64,000 nt of DNA from Flavobacterium terrigena (lineage in GTDB: Bacteria; Bacteroidota; Bacteroidia; Flavobacteriales; Flavobacteriaceae), in NCBI RefSeq assembly GCF_900108955.1, contig NZ_FNYA01000001.1, positions 434,001 through 498,000 of the forward strand. The letters are read 5' to 3'. The position numbers were made by a program, and so were the translations under genes. The notes below the pieces were generated by a model that was not told the DNA's origin, did not search any database, and worked only from the letters and a program-made list of their open reading frames with translations. The first letter of the stretch is position 1, and each line of letters begins with the position of its first letter. Shown here piece after piece: positions 43,244 through 52,191 of this stretch.

Positions 43244-44704
43244 ATGTCCAAAACAATTCAAATAATAGGTTCCGGATTTTCCTCGTTAGCTGCTGCTTGC
43301 TATTTAGCTAAGGAAGGCAATAAAGTGTCCGTATTTGAAAAAAACAACACTTTGGGTGGTCGTGCCAGACAATTCACAGAAAAAGGCTTTACGTTTGATA
43401 TGGGACCATCTTGGTATTGGATGCCAGATGTTTTTGAACGTTTTTTTGCAGATTTTAATAAGAAACCTTCCGATTATTATCATTTAGAAAAATTAACGCC
43501 AGGCTATAGAGTGCTTTTTGGCAACAACGAACATTTTGATGTTTCTGATGACTTAAATACGATTATCTCCGACTTTGAAAAAATAGAAAAAGGCAGCGGA
43601 AAACAATTAGAAAAATTCATTTCCAATGCCAAAAATAATTATGAAATTGCCATAAAAGACTTAGTGTACCGACCTGGAGAATCTATTTTCGAATTAATTA
43701 CAGCACAAACTGCTTTCAAATTAGATCAGTTTTTTTCAAACATAAAAAGAGATGTCCGACAAAAAATAAAAAATAAAAACTTACAACAAATCTTAGAATT
43801 TCCAGTATTGTTTTTAGGGGCAAAACCTTCAGACACACCATCATTTTATAGTTTTATGAATTATGCCGATTTCGGTTTAGGAACTTGGCAACCCAAAAAT
43901 GGCTTTTTCGATGTAATTCAAGCGATGATAAAACTTGGAAGTGAATTAGGTGTAACTTATCATACCAATTCAAACATTGAAGAAATTGTAGTTGAAAACA
44001 ATAAAGCAATCGGAATTAAAATAAATCATGAAATTCTAAAAGCAGATGTGGTGCTTTCCGGAGCCGATTATCATCATACCGAAACCTTATTACCAAAAGA
44101 AAACAGACAATATTCTGAAGCGTATTGGAACAAAAAAACATTCGCACCTTCTTCCCTATTGTTTTATGTTGGTTTCGATAAAAAACTAGAAAATGTGTGT
44201 CATCATAATTTGTTTTTTGATTCCGATTTCGAGAAACATGCCATTGCTATTTACGACAATCCAAAATGGCCAGAACAACCTTTGTTTTATGCTAATTTCA
44301 CATCTATAACAAATAAACACACCGCACCAGAAGGTTGCGAAAACGGCTTCTTTTTAGTACCAATTGCACCCGATTTAGAAGACACTGAAGAAGTAAGAGA
44401 AAAATACTTCGAAAAAATAATTTCTCGATTTGAAGAAATCACCAAACAAGATGTTCGAAACAACATCGTTTTTAAAAAATCATTTTGTGTGAACGATTTC
44501 AAATCGGAATACAATTCTTATAAAGGAAATGCCTACGGAATGGCGAATACTTTATTACAAACCGCAGTTTTGCGTCCGAAATTGAAGAGCAAAAAAGTGA
44601 AGAATTTATATTTCACAGGACAATTGACCGTTCCAGGACCAGGAGTTCCACCAGCCATAATATCAGGAAAACTAGTTTCACAATTAATCCAAAAATACCA
44701 ATAA
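43244..44704 (+). CDS. crtI: Phytoene desaturase (CrtI type)
   Basis: A 486-residue FAD-dependent enzyme that converts phytoene stepwise to lycopene. The dinucleotide motif is IQIIGSGFSSLAAACYLAKEG followed by VFEKNNTLGGRARQF; MGPSWYWMPDVFERFF is also typical. The C-terminal carotenoid-desaturase signature reads NLYFTGQLTVPGPGVPPAI. Second gene of the carotenoid operon, 33 bp after the regulator and 1 bp before crtB. Confidence 0.95.
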   Translation: MSKTIQIIGSGFSSLAAACYLAKEGNKVSVFEKNNTLGGRARQFTEKGFTFDMGPSWYWMPDVFERFFADFNKKPSDYYHLEKLTPGYRVLFGNNEHFDVSDDLNTIISDFEKIEKGSGKQLEKFISNAKNNYEIAIKDLVYRPGESIFELITAQTAFKLDQFFSNIKRDVRQKIKNKNLQQILEFPVLFLGAKPSDTPSFYSFMNYADFGLGTWQPKNGFFDVIQAMIKLGSELGVTYHTNSNIEEIVVENNKAIGIKINHEILKADVVLSGADYHHTETLLPKENRQYSEAYWNKKTFAPSSLLFYVGFDKKLENVCHHNLFFDSDFEKHAIAIYDNPKWPEQPLFYANFTSITNKHTAPEGCENGFFLVPIAPDLEDTEEVREKYFEKIISRFEEITKQDVRNNIVFKKSFCVNDFKSEYNSYKGNAYGMANTLLQTAVLRPKLKSKKVKNLYFTGQLTVPGPGVPPAIISGKLVSQLIQKYQ

Positions 44705-44705
44705 A

Positions 44706-45545
44706 ATGAAGGCATTATTTGACACCGTTTCTTTCGCTTGTAGCGTAAAAGTAACCAAAGCTTACAGCACTTCATTTTCATCTGCAGTGAAAATGTTGGC
44801 GCCATCCATCCGACAAGACATTTATAACATTTATGGTTTTGTGCGATTTGCTGATGAAATTGTGGATAGTTTTCATGACTATAATAAAGAAGTATTATTC
44901 GAAAAATTCGAAAAGGAATTAGCGGATGCCATAACAGATAAAATTAGTTTGAATCCGATTTTAAACTCTTTTCAACATACGGTTCACAAATATAAAATCA
45001 ATCAAGAACTCATTGATGCTTTTATGCAAAGCATGAAACTCGATTTGGTAAAACAAGAATATAAAACCACTGAAGAATATAACGAATATATTTACGGAAG
45101 TGCTGATGTTGTGGGTTTAATGTGTTTGCTGGTTTTTGTTAAAGGTGATGAGAAAAAATACAATGACTTGAAAGATTCCGCTATGAAATTAGGTTCTGCT
45201 TTTCAGAAAGTGAATTTTTTAAGAGATTTGAAAGCTGATTTTGAAGGTTTGAATAGAACTTATTTTCCAAATACCGATTTATCAAAACTGACAGAAGCTT
45301 CAAAAAAAGAAATTATTGATGATATTGAAGCCGATTTTAAACTAGCATACGAAGGCATTTTACGCTTACCAATTGAAGCTAAATTTGGTGTTTACACGGC
45401 ATATAGATATTATAAAAGATTATTAAATCGATTGAAAGCAACACCTTCTACAGAAATTAAAAACACCAGAATTAGAGTTCCAAATTATCAAAAAGCAGAA
45501 CTTTTGGCACGTTGTTATGTAAAATACAGATTGAATTTATTGTAA
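44706..45545 (+). CDS. crtB: Phytoene synthase
   Basis: A 279-residue trans-isoprenyl-diphosphate synthase fold enzyme that joins two geranylgeranyl diphosphates. The first Asp-rich motif is FVRFADEIVDSFHDY, the second is NFLRDLKADFEGLNRTYFP. YGSADVVGLMCLLVF is the conserved helix between them. It starts directly after crtI and is probably translationally coupled. Confidence 0.95.
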   Translation: MKALFDTVSFACSVKVTKAYSTSFSSAVKMLAPSIRQDIYNIYGFVRFADEIVDSFHDYNKEVLFEKFEKELADAITDKISLNPILNSFQHTVHKYKINQELIDAFMQSMKLDLVKQEYKTTEEYNEYIYGSADVVGLMCLLVFVKGDEKKYNDLKDSAMKLGSAFQKVNFLRDLKADFEGLNRTYFPNTDLSKLTEASKKEIIDDIEADFKLAYEGILRLPIEAKFGVYTAYRYYKRLLNRLKATPSTEIKNTRIRVPNYQKAELLARCYVKYRLNLL

Positions 45546-45590
45546 ATTACGATTTACGATTTGGGACTTACAAAGTTGACAGTTACAATA
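45546..45590. repeat. Degenerate TTACGATTT word patch
   Basis: TTACGATTTACGATTTGGG then ACTTACAAAGTTGACAGTTAC fills the gap between crtB and crtZ; the first word is repeated nearly exactly and the rest drifts. Confidence 0.5.
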
Positions 45591-45603
45591 AAAAAATAAA
45601 ATT

Positions 45604-46050
45604 ATGGGATTATATATATTGGTTTTTATACTCACCTTTTTCATCATGGAATTTATGGCTTGGTTTACACATAAATACGTCATGCACGGATTTTTGTGGC
45701 ATTTACACGCCGATCATCATAAAAAAGATCACGATTCTTGGTTTGAAAGAAACGATACGTTTTTTGTTTTTTATGCCGTAATAAGCATTATCTTTTTCTT
45801 GTTATGGCGTTACGAAATTTTAGAAATTGGTTTAGCCATTGGATTAGGAATTTTCGCTTACGGATTAACGTATTTTTTAGTCCACGATATTTTTATTCAC
45901 CAACGTTTTAAGTTATTTAGAAATGCGAATCACAAATATGCTCGCGCTTTAAGAAGAGCTCATAAAATGCACCACAAACATTTAGGAAAAGACAAAGGGG
46001 AATGTTTCGGAATGTTGTTATTCCCTTTTAAACATTATAAAAACGCATAA
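45604..46050 (+). CDS. crtZ: Beta-carotene hydroxylase (CrtZ type)
   Basis: A 148-residue membrane di-iron hydroxylase of the fatty-acid-hydroxylase superfamily. The four His clusters are visible: HKYVMH, HLHADHH, HDIFIHQR and HKMHHKH. Four hydrophobic segments. It adds 3-hydroxyls to beta-carotene, giving zeaxanthin, the usual yellow pigment of Flavobacteriaceae. A lycopene cyclase gene, needed between CrtI and CrtZ, is not in the window. It ends one base from the convergent kinase gene. Confidence 0.93.
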   Translation: MGLYILVFILTFFIMEFMAWFTHKYVMHGFLWHLHADHHKKDHDSWFERNDTFFVFYAVISIIFFLLWRYEILEIGLAIGLGIFAYGLTYFLVHDIFIHQRFKLFRNANHKYARALRRAHKMHHKHLGKDKGECFGMLLFPFKHYKNA

Positions 46051-46051
46051 A

Positions 46052-47128
46052 TTAGAACATCAAAATAGCTTTTGTACCTTTATCGACTTCGCTCTCAAAA
46101 CTAATTTTAGAATTGATTTTTTCTGAAAGTTTCATAACTAATTGAAGTCCTAGACCAATACCTAATTCGTTATTCGTTCCACGACATGACGTGTAAGAAT
46201 TTGTTCGAATACTTTGCAATTTTTCTTGACTCATGCCAATTCCGAAATCTTCAACAACCAAACAATTATTTAGTGCATAAATAGAAATTTTTCCGTTAGT
46301 TGGTGTGAATTTAATCGCATTAGAAATCAAATTTCGGATAATGATTGTCACAATTTCTTCATCCGTTTCTTTTGTTTTAAAATTACGCAAATCCACTAAA
46401 ACTGAAATCTGTTTATCTGAACAATTTTCTTGATAAATGGCTACCACATTTTCTACTAAATTTTGATAATCAATTGAAGAGGCATTTAATTGTAAGGAAT
46501 TAAAATTTAATTTAGCCCAGTTAATCGTAGTTTCAAGCATATTTAAAACTTGCATTGATTCTTTATTAATCAATTCGGCAATTGAAACAAAATCGATGCT
46601 AGAAATATTATTACTTATTGCTAATGAAGAAATGGAATACAAATTAGCAATAGGTGTTCTTAAATCGTGGCCTAAAACAGACAACATTCTATTGTTATTC
46701 TCATTTTGTTTTTTTAATTCTTCTTGTAAAAGCACTTCATTATTTATATCCACAAAAGCCAAAACAAAGAATGTATTAATGAAAAAGGCTTTAATTTCAT
46801 ACCATTTTTCTTGTTGATTTTTTGGTGTAAGTTTAGCTTTAATTTTTACGAATTTTTCATTTTTAGTTCTCGAAATTTCAATTTCACTTTCAAAATACTG
46901 TCTAACAAACTCTCTGTATTCTGCATTTGGATACAAATTTTCATACCAAAGTTCCACACTATTAATCTCATCAACAGAATATCCAAATTCGTCAAGAATA
47001 TTTTGATTAAAATACAATTCAACAATGTTACTTTCAGGATTTGTTTCGGCAATAGCAAACGGATACGGCAATAAATCTGCCATAGCAACAAAATCTTCTT
47101 TCGATTTAAAATGATACTCATCTATCAT
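46052..47128 (-). CDS. PAS-domain sensor histidine kinase
   Basis: A 358-residue soluble kinase with no membrane segment. Residues 15-140 look like a PAS domain (LFNQ-type text YFNQNILDEFGYSVDEI ... YEIKAFFINTFFVLAFVDIN). The transmitter has an H-box LSVLGHDLRTPIANL (His 154), N-box IRNLISNAIKFTPTNG, and G-boxes VEDFGIGMS and GIGLGLQLVMKL. No response regulator is adjacent. With a cytoplasmic PAS it might sense redox state, light or a small ligand. It sits tail-to-tail with the crt operon, which could be coincidence. Confidence 0.9.
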   Translation of the reverse strand: MIDEYHFKSKEDFVAMADLLPYPFAIAETNPESNIVELYFNQNILDEFGYSVDEINSVELWYENLYPNAEYREFVRQYFESEIEISRTKNEKFVKIKAKLTPKNQQEKWYEIKAFFINTFFVLAFVDINNEVLLQEELKKQNENNNRMLSVLGHDLRTPIANLYSISSLAISNNISSIDFVSIAELINKESMQVLNMLETTINWAKLNFNSLQLNASSIDYQNLVENVVAIYQENCSDKQISVLVDLRNFKTKETDEEIVTIIIRNLISNAIKFTPTNGKISIYALNNCLVVEDFGIGMSQEKLQSIRTNSYTSCRGTNNELGIGLGLQLVMKLSEKINSKISFESEVDKGTKAILMF

Positions 47129-47176
47129 AATAACACCTTGATTATCAATAAAATATAATCTATAAAGATACGAATA

Positions 47177-47242
47177 TTATTTCTCTATTTCTTTCAAACT
47201 TTCTTTTTTCTTGTGAGCTAATAAGCTTTTGAAAAAAAACAT
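47177..47242 (-). pseudogene. Duplicated scrap of the ABC-F gene 3' end
   Basis: On the minus strand an ATG-to-TAA frame of 21 codons reads MFFFKSLLAHKKKESLKEIEK. Its last 18 residues match the last 18 of the ABC-F protein upstream (IKGFLAHKKMESMREIEK) at about 12 positions, and both end at a stop. The ABC-F terminator hairpin lies between them. The best reading is a partial duplication, or the residue of a lost ABC-F paralogue, rather than a working gene. Confidence 0.7.
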
Positions 47243-47252
47243 AAACGCATAA

Positions 47253-47276
47253 AAAAAGCTCCAGTTGGAGCTTTTT
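47253..47276 (-). terminator. Rho-independent terminator of the ABC-F gene
   Basis: AAAAAGCTCC-AGTT-GGAGCTTTTT; the run of A on the plus strand gives a T-run for minus-strand transcription. It could also work on the plus strand. Confidence 0.85.
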
Positions 47277-47312
47277 ATTTATTCTTATTCATTAATCACT
47301 TTGGACCAATTA

Positions 47313-48947
47313 CTACTTTTCAATTTCACGCATACTTTCCATTTTCTTGTGTGCTAAGAAACCTTTAATATCTTCAAAATGTTCTTTCACACGCTTGTTT
47401 CCAAATTCGAAAACTTTTGTAGCTAAACCATCTAAGAAATCACGATCGTGAGAAACTAAGATTAAAGTTCCATCGAAATCACGTAAGGCATCTTTAATGA
47501 TGTCTTTCGTTTTCATATCTAAGTGATTCGTTGGCTCATCTAGAATTAAAACATTTACTGGCTCTAACAACAATTTAATCATGGCTAAACGCGTTTTTTC
47601 ACCACCAGAAAGCACTTTTACTTTCTTTTGAATGTCGTCACCTTTAAACATGAAAGCACCTAATAAATCTTTAATTTTCGTACGAACATCTCCAACAGCG
47701 ATTTGGTCAATTGTTTCAAAAATTGTCATTTCACCATCTAGCAATGAAGCCTGATTTTGAGCAAAATATCCAATTTGAGAATTGTGACCCACTTCTAATT
47801 TTCCACCATCAAAATCAATTTCTTTCATGATAGCTTTAATCATTGTCGATTTTCCTTCCCCATTTTTACCAACGAAAGCGACTTTTTGACCACGTTCGAT
47901 AACTAAATTAGCATCGTCAAAAACTACGTGATCACCATATTTTTTTCTTAAACCTTCCACAACCACAGGATATTGTCCTGAACGTGGTGAAGGAGGAAAT
48001 TTTAATTTTAAAGCAGAAGTATCTACTTCATCCACTTCAATTGGAACAATTTTTTCTAGCATTTTCACACGAGATTGCACCGATTCTGTTTTAGAAAAAG
48101 TTCCTCTAAAACGATCAATAAATGCTTGATTATCGGCAATAAATTTCTGTTGTTCGTCGTAAGCTTTTTGTTGGTGAATTCTTCTGTCTTTTCTCAATTC
48201 TAAATAATGAGAATAGACTGCTTTATAATCGTAAATTCGTCCCATTGTCACTTCAATAGTACGATTTGTAATGTTATCAACGAAAGTTCTATCGTGAGAA
48301 ATTACCATAACCGCTTTCGCTTGATTGATTAAGAAATCCTCTAACCACTGAATACTTTCAATATCCATGTGATTGGTTGGCTCATCTAATAAAATCAAAT
48401 CAGGTTTTTTCAAAAGGATTTTTGCTAATTCAATTCGCATTCTCCAACCTCCAGAAAACTCAGATGTGTTTCTAGTAAAGTCTTCACGTTCAAAACCTAA
48501 ACCTTTTAAAACTTTTTCCACTTCCGCTTCGTAATTGACTTCTTCAATAGAATAAAATTTTTCCGAAAGTTCAGAAACGCGTTCAATTAATTTCATATAC
48601 TCGTCACTTTCATAATCCGTACGAATGGTTAATTGCTCGTTAATTTCGTCAATTTCTTTCTTCATATCTAAAACATCAGCAAAAGCTTTTGATGCTTCTT
48701 CCATAACCGTGCAATTGTCTGAAGTCAATAAATGCTGTGGCAAATACGCAATTACGGCATCACCTGGCGCAGAAATTGTACCACGAGTCGCTTTATTCTC
48801 TCCGGCAACAATTTTTAATAAAGTTGATTTTCCTGCTCCATTTTTACCCATAAGGGCAATTTTATCATTCTCGTTTATAGCAAAAGTTACATCGCTAAAA
48901 AGTGTTGTTCCGCCAAATTCTACGGCAATATCGTTAACTGTAATCAT
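47313..48947 (-). CDS. ABC-F family ATPase (EttA/Uup-like, ribosome-associated)
   Basis: A 544-residue protein with two ABC domains and no membrane part. Domain 1: GKNGAGKST, FSGGWRMR, LILLDEPTNHMDIESI. Linker: charged P-site tongue region with YDEQQKFIADNQAFIDRFRG. Domain 2: GKNGEGKST, LSGGEKTR, LILDEPTNHLDMKT. ABC-F proteins act on the ribosomal E site, some giving antibiotic resistance, others tuning translation; this one looks like the housekeeping YbiT/EttA kind. The C-terminus ends MESMREIEK, duplicated downstream (47177). Confidence 0.93.
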   Translation of the reverse strand: MITVNDIAVEFGGTTLFSDVTFAINENDKIALMGKNGAGKSTLLKIVAGENKATRGTISAPGDAVIAYLPQHLLTSDNCTVMEEASKAFADVLDMKKEIDEINEQLTIRTDYESDEYMKLIERVSELSEKFYSIEEVNYEAEVEKVLKGLGFEREDFTRNTSEFSGGWRMRIELAKILLKKPDLILLDEPTNHMDIESIQWLEDFLINQAKAVMVISHDRTFVDNITNRTIEVTMGRIYDYKAVYSHYLELRKDRRIHQQKAYDEQQKFIADNQAFIDRFRGTFSKTESVQSRVKMLEKIVPIEVDEVDTSALKLKFPPSPRSGQYPVVVEGLRKKYGDHVVFDDANLVIERGQKVAFVGKNGEGKSTMIKAIMKEIDFDGGKLEVGHNSQIGYFAQNQASLLDGEMTIFETIDQIAVGDVRTKIKDLLGAFMFKGDDIQKKVKVLSGGEKTRLAMIKLLLEPVNVLILDEPTNHLDMKTKDIIKDALRDFDGTLILVSHDRDFLDGLATKVFEFGNKRVKEHFEDIKGFLAHKKMESMREIEK

Positions 48948-48962
48948 TTTATTCGGGTATAA

Positions 48963-49037
48963 GTTTTTGGGTAAAAGGTATTAGGTATCACAATAATTAA
49001 AAAACTAATCACTATTCACCAATCTCAATTCACTAAT
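48963..49037. repeat. Composite degenerate word patch
   Basis: Two word types stand side by side: GGGTAAAAGGTATTAGGTATC-like text, then ACTAATCACTATTCACC and AATCTCAATTCACTAATTC. It fills the gap between the DUF2007 and ABC-F genes. Confidence 0.6.
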
Positions 49038-49038
49038 T

Positions 49039-49239
49039 CTACATATTCATTTTAAAATCCTCAATAGCATCGCGAACTTTCATAAAATCGTCTTCTTCTA
49101 TAAATAATTCAATAATTGCAGCGCTTCCAGAATTTTGTTTGTTTTCACGTTGGATAACAGTCACATTCCCTTTTTCAATAACCGTTTGTAAATTTTTGGC
49201 AATGCTTTCTTTTCCAGAAAAAATTTTAATAAGTCCCAT
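49039..49239 (-). CDS. DUF2007 small protein
   Basis: A 66-residue protein with the DUF2007 pattern (GLIKIFSGKESIAKNLQTVIE, then AIIELFIEEDDFMKVRDAI), an alpha/beta fold resembling PII/ACT-like small domains and often called a putative signal-transducing protein. No function is established. Encoded just before the ABC-F gene on the same strand. Confidence 0.8.
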   Translation of the reverse strand: MGLIKIFSGKESIAKNLQTVIEKGNVTVIQRENKQNSGSAAIIELFIEEDDFMKVRDAIEDFKMNM

Positions 49240-49325
49240 GTTTGTGTATTTGGATTTTCGAGGTGCAAAGATAGGTTATTTTGAAAATTATTTAATATCA
49301 AAAAACATATTAGAATTAAATTAAT

Positions 49326-49333
49326 TACTTTTG
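49326..49333 (+). promoter_or_regulatory. -7 promoter element of the large T9SS gene
   Basis: TACTTTTG fits TAnnTTTG, 21 nt before the ATG at 49355. Confidence 0.55.
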
Positions 49334-49354
49334 ATGTTTACAAAAACAAATTAA

Positions 49355-52120
49355 ATGAAACACACACTACGCCTTTTTTTAATTACTATTTTATTTTTAA
49401 CGGGAATCAATGCTTTTGCAGAAAAGAAAACTAATGATAATTTGGCTTGTCCAACTGCAGCTATTAGTTATTCTAGCATTAATTTTTGTAGTTCAATAAC
49501 AAATCCACAAGCAGTAACTTTAACCGGAACGGACGCTTATTTAGGTGGTTTTTTTAGTTCCACACCTGCAGGACTAGCATTAAATCCAACAACTGGAGAA
49601 ATTATACCGAGTGCAAGTACTCCTGGAATGTACACCGTTGAATATACTATTTCAGCTGCCGGAAGTTGTGGTGCTGTAATTACTACAACAACAATTACTA
49701 TTACACCAAGTAATAATGTTTCAACAGTTTCTTCTAATCAAACATTATGTATAGATACTCCTTTAACACAAATTACTCTTACAACAACAGGAGCTACGGG
49801 AATTGGAACTGCGACAGAATTACCACCAGGAGTAAATGCAATTTGGTCAGCAAACCATATTGTAATTACTGGTACTCCAATATCAGTTGGTATATTTAAT
49901 TATTCTATTCCTTTAACAGGAGGTTGCGGAACGACTTATGCTACTGGTACAATAACAGTTACACCAAGTAATACTATTCCAAATAACACTGTTTCACCTC
50001 CTTCTTCAACTCCAACATTGTGTTTAGGTTCTCCTATGACAACAATTACTCATGCAACAACAGGAGCAACAGGAATTATACAATCAGGATTACCAGTAGG
50101 TGTTACAGCTAATTGGTCAGGAAATGTCATAACAATATCTGGTACACCTGTAATGTTTGGAGTATATAACTATTCAATTCCCTTAACAGGAGGTTGCGGA
50201 ACAGCTTATGCTACAGGAACAATTACTGTCTATGATCAACCACATGCTGGAACTGATGGAAACATATATATTTGCGAAAACAATTCTACAATTGATATTT
50301 TTGACATAATTTCTGGTGAACAATATGGAGGAGTTTGGACAAGAACTTCAGGTACAGGTGGAACATTCAACGCAGCAGCTGGAACATTTACATCTGCAAT
50401 GGGAGCAACAAGTTCATCATTTATGTATACCGTTCCTGCAACTTCTACATGCTCAAGTGATTCTAGTATAGCAATAATTAATATAATGCCTAACCCAACT
50501 GGAATATCAATTTCAGGAAGCACAGCAACATGTGCAGGAACTCCAGTTAATTTAATAATAACAGGTACTCCAGGAACAACAATAACAATGACAAATGGAA
50601 GTTCTCAAAACACATTTATAACTGGTTCTTCAGGAAGTATTATTATACCGGTTTCGCCAACAGTAACCACAACTTATACATTAATCAGTGCAAGTTTAGA
50701 CGCATGTACAATTCCAATTATTGGTCAAAGCGCTACTGTTACGATTAATCAAACACCACAATTTATTACACAAATTCCAGATATCACAATTTGTAATGGA
50801 GGACAATTAAATATTGCTTCTCAATTAACAAGTACAGTCCCGGGGGCAACTTTTACTTGGAGTGCTACAACTAGCAATGTAAATACAACTACTCTTAATG
50901 GAAACCAAACTAATATTGACCAGGTTGTTAATTTAATTGGTGTGAATGCCGTTGGAACTATTACTATACAAGTACGACCAGAAATTGGTAGTTGTTATGG
51001 AATGCCACAACAAATAGCAGTTACAGTACAACCAATTCCTACTACAACTTCAACAACGGTAAGTCAAACAACAATTTGTAATAATCAATTTGTAACTATT
51101 ACTTCAAATAGTAATTCTGCAACTGCATACAATTGGCAAGTAAATTCTTCAACTGGTGTTCAAATTGTTGGTGGAACAACAAGTGGAACTTCAACAACAG
51201 GAATTATTGATATACAATTAGCATTAACAAATTCATTAATAGCGGGAACTATTAGTTTTAACGTAACACCAGTAAACGGAATTTGCACTGGAACAACAGT
51301 TACAAATGCAGTAACTATTACTGTAAATCCTTTGCCTGGAACACCAATAGCTTTCCCAACTTATGCAATTTGTAGTGGAGAAACATCAAATTTAACAATT
51401 GCAACTTTCCCAAATATTACAGGAACAGAGTTAGTTTGGACTGTTACAGATTCACAAAACGTAACAGGTTTTTCAAACGGAATAGGAATGGCACCTGCAT
51501 CTATAAATGACATATTAATTAACACATCAAATATTCAAGGATTTGTAAAATATAGTGTCACAACAAAGTTGGGAAATTGTGAAGGAGGAACTACAGAATA
51601 CACTGTATTAGTAAATCCATTGCCATACTTATCAAATTTGACAGATGGTGAGATTACATTTGATGGAAATGGAAATCTAATTCCATATGTATTAGATACT
51701 GGATTAAACACATTTGATTATAGTTTTGAATGGTATTTGAATAGTACACTTATTACTAATGCTAATTCAAATACTTATTCAGCTACAGAAGAAGGAATTT
51801 ATTCTGTAAAAGCGTTTAGTTTAGTAACGGGTTGTGAGAATTACTTATCTGCAGATGTTACAGAAAACCTAATAAATAATGAAGATCCTGTTGATTTAGT
51901 TATGTATCCGAATCCATCATTTGATAGTATAAACTTTAGTTACAATAGTAAAGTTAAATCCGTTCAAATCTCTAATCAAATGGGACAAACTGTTTTAGCT
52001 AAGGAAGTTGATAATTTAAAAAATGGAACAATCGATATATCAGTTTTAAATATCGGTATTTACAACATTGAATTTGAAACAGAATCAGGAATTGTAAGTC
52101 ACAGAATTATCAAACAATAA
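49355..52120 (+). CDS. Large secreted Ig/PKD-like protein with T9SS type A sorting domain
   Basis: A 921-residue secreted protein. Signal peptide KHTLRLFLITILFLTGINAFA. The body is Thr/Gly/Ser/Asn-rich and made of beta-sandwich-like repeats, including two 86-residue tandem units (about 117-288, each ending NYSIPLTGGCGT and ATGTITV). Many paired Cys occur. Further PKD-like segments with TFTWSATTSN and YNWQVNSSTG follow. The last 75 residues (VMYPNPSFDSINF, GQTVLAKEV, GIYNIEF) are the T9SS sorting domain. Likely a surface adhesin-like or cell-wall protein; ligand unknown. Confidence 0.88.
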   Translation: MKHTLRLFLITILFLTGINAFAEKKTNDNLACPTAAISYSSINFCSSITNPQAVTLTGTDAYLGGFFSSTPAGLALNPTTGEIIPSASTPGMYTVEYTISAAGSCGAVITTTTITITPSNNVSTVSSNQTLCIDTPLTQITLTTTGATGIGTATELPPGVNAIWSANHIVITGTPISVGIFNYSIPLTGGCGTTYATGTITVTPSNTIPNNTVSPPSSTPTLCLGSPMTTITHATTGATGIIQSGLPVGVTANWSGNVITISGTPVMFGVYNYSIPLTGGCGTAYATGTITVYDQPHAGTDGNIYICENNSTIDIFDIISGEQYGGVWTRTSGTGGTFNAAAGTFTSAMGATSSSFMYTVPATSTCSSDSSIAIINIMPNPTGISISGSTATCAGTPVNLIITGTPGTTITMTNGSSQNTFITGSSGSIIIPVSPTVTTTYTLISASLDACTIPIIGQSATVTINQTPQFITQIPDITICNGGQLNIASQLTSTVPGATFTWSATTSNVNTTTLNGNQTNIDQVVNLIGVNAVGTITIQVRPEIGSCYGMPQQIAVTVQPIPTTTSTTVSQTTICNNQFVTITSNSNSATAYNWQVNSSTGVQIVGGTTSGTSTTGIIDIQLALTNSLIAGTISFNVTPVNGICTGTTVTNAVTITVNPLPGTPIAFPTYAICSGETSNLTIATFPNITGTELVWTVTDSQNVTGFSNGIGMAPASINDILINTSNIQGFVKYSVTTKLGNCEGGTTEYTVLVNPLPYLSNLTDGEITFDGNGNLIPYVLDTGLNTFDYSFEWYLNSTLITNANSNTYSATEEGIYSVKAFSLVTGCENYLSADVTENLINNEDPVDLVMYPNPSFDSINFSYNSKVKSVQISNQMGQTVLAKEVDNLKNGTIDISVLNIGIYNIEFETESGIVSHRIIKQ
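49703..50218 (+). repeat. Two tandem 258-bp coding repeats in the T9SS protein gene
   Basis: The text ACACCAAGTAAT begins at 49703 and again at 49961, and the second unit ends near 50218, giving an exact 258-bp (86-codon) period. Inside, ACAACAGGAGC(T/A)AC(G/A)GGAATT and GGAGGTTGCGGAAC recur. Confidence 0.75.
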
Positions 52121-52136
52121 AAAAAAATAAGACATA

Positions 52137-52172
52137 AAAAAAACTCAAACTTTACAGTTTGAGTTTTTTTTA
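52137..52172 (+). terminator. Rho-independent terminator after the T9SS gene
   Basis: A 15-bp stem centred on AACTCAAACT-TTAC-AGTTTGAGTT with flanking A- and T-runs. Confidence 0.9.
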
Positions 52173-52191
52173 TGTTGTTTCTATCTTAAAA

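Noticed and set aside
45512..45781. 89-residue open frame overlapping the crtB end and crtZ start
   Set aside because: It is a shadow frame of crtZ and the word patch, with no domain; crtZ with its four His boxes is in another frame.
49700..50230. Frameshift or assembly error in the T9SS gene due to repeats
   Set aside because: The frame stays open with an exact multiple of three (258 bp) and the protein reaches a normal sorting domain.
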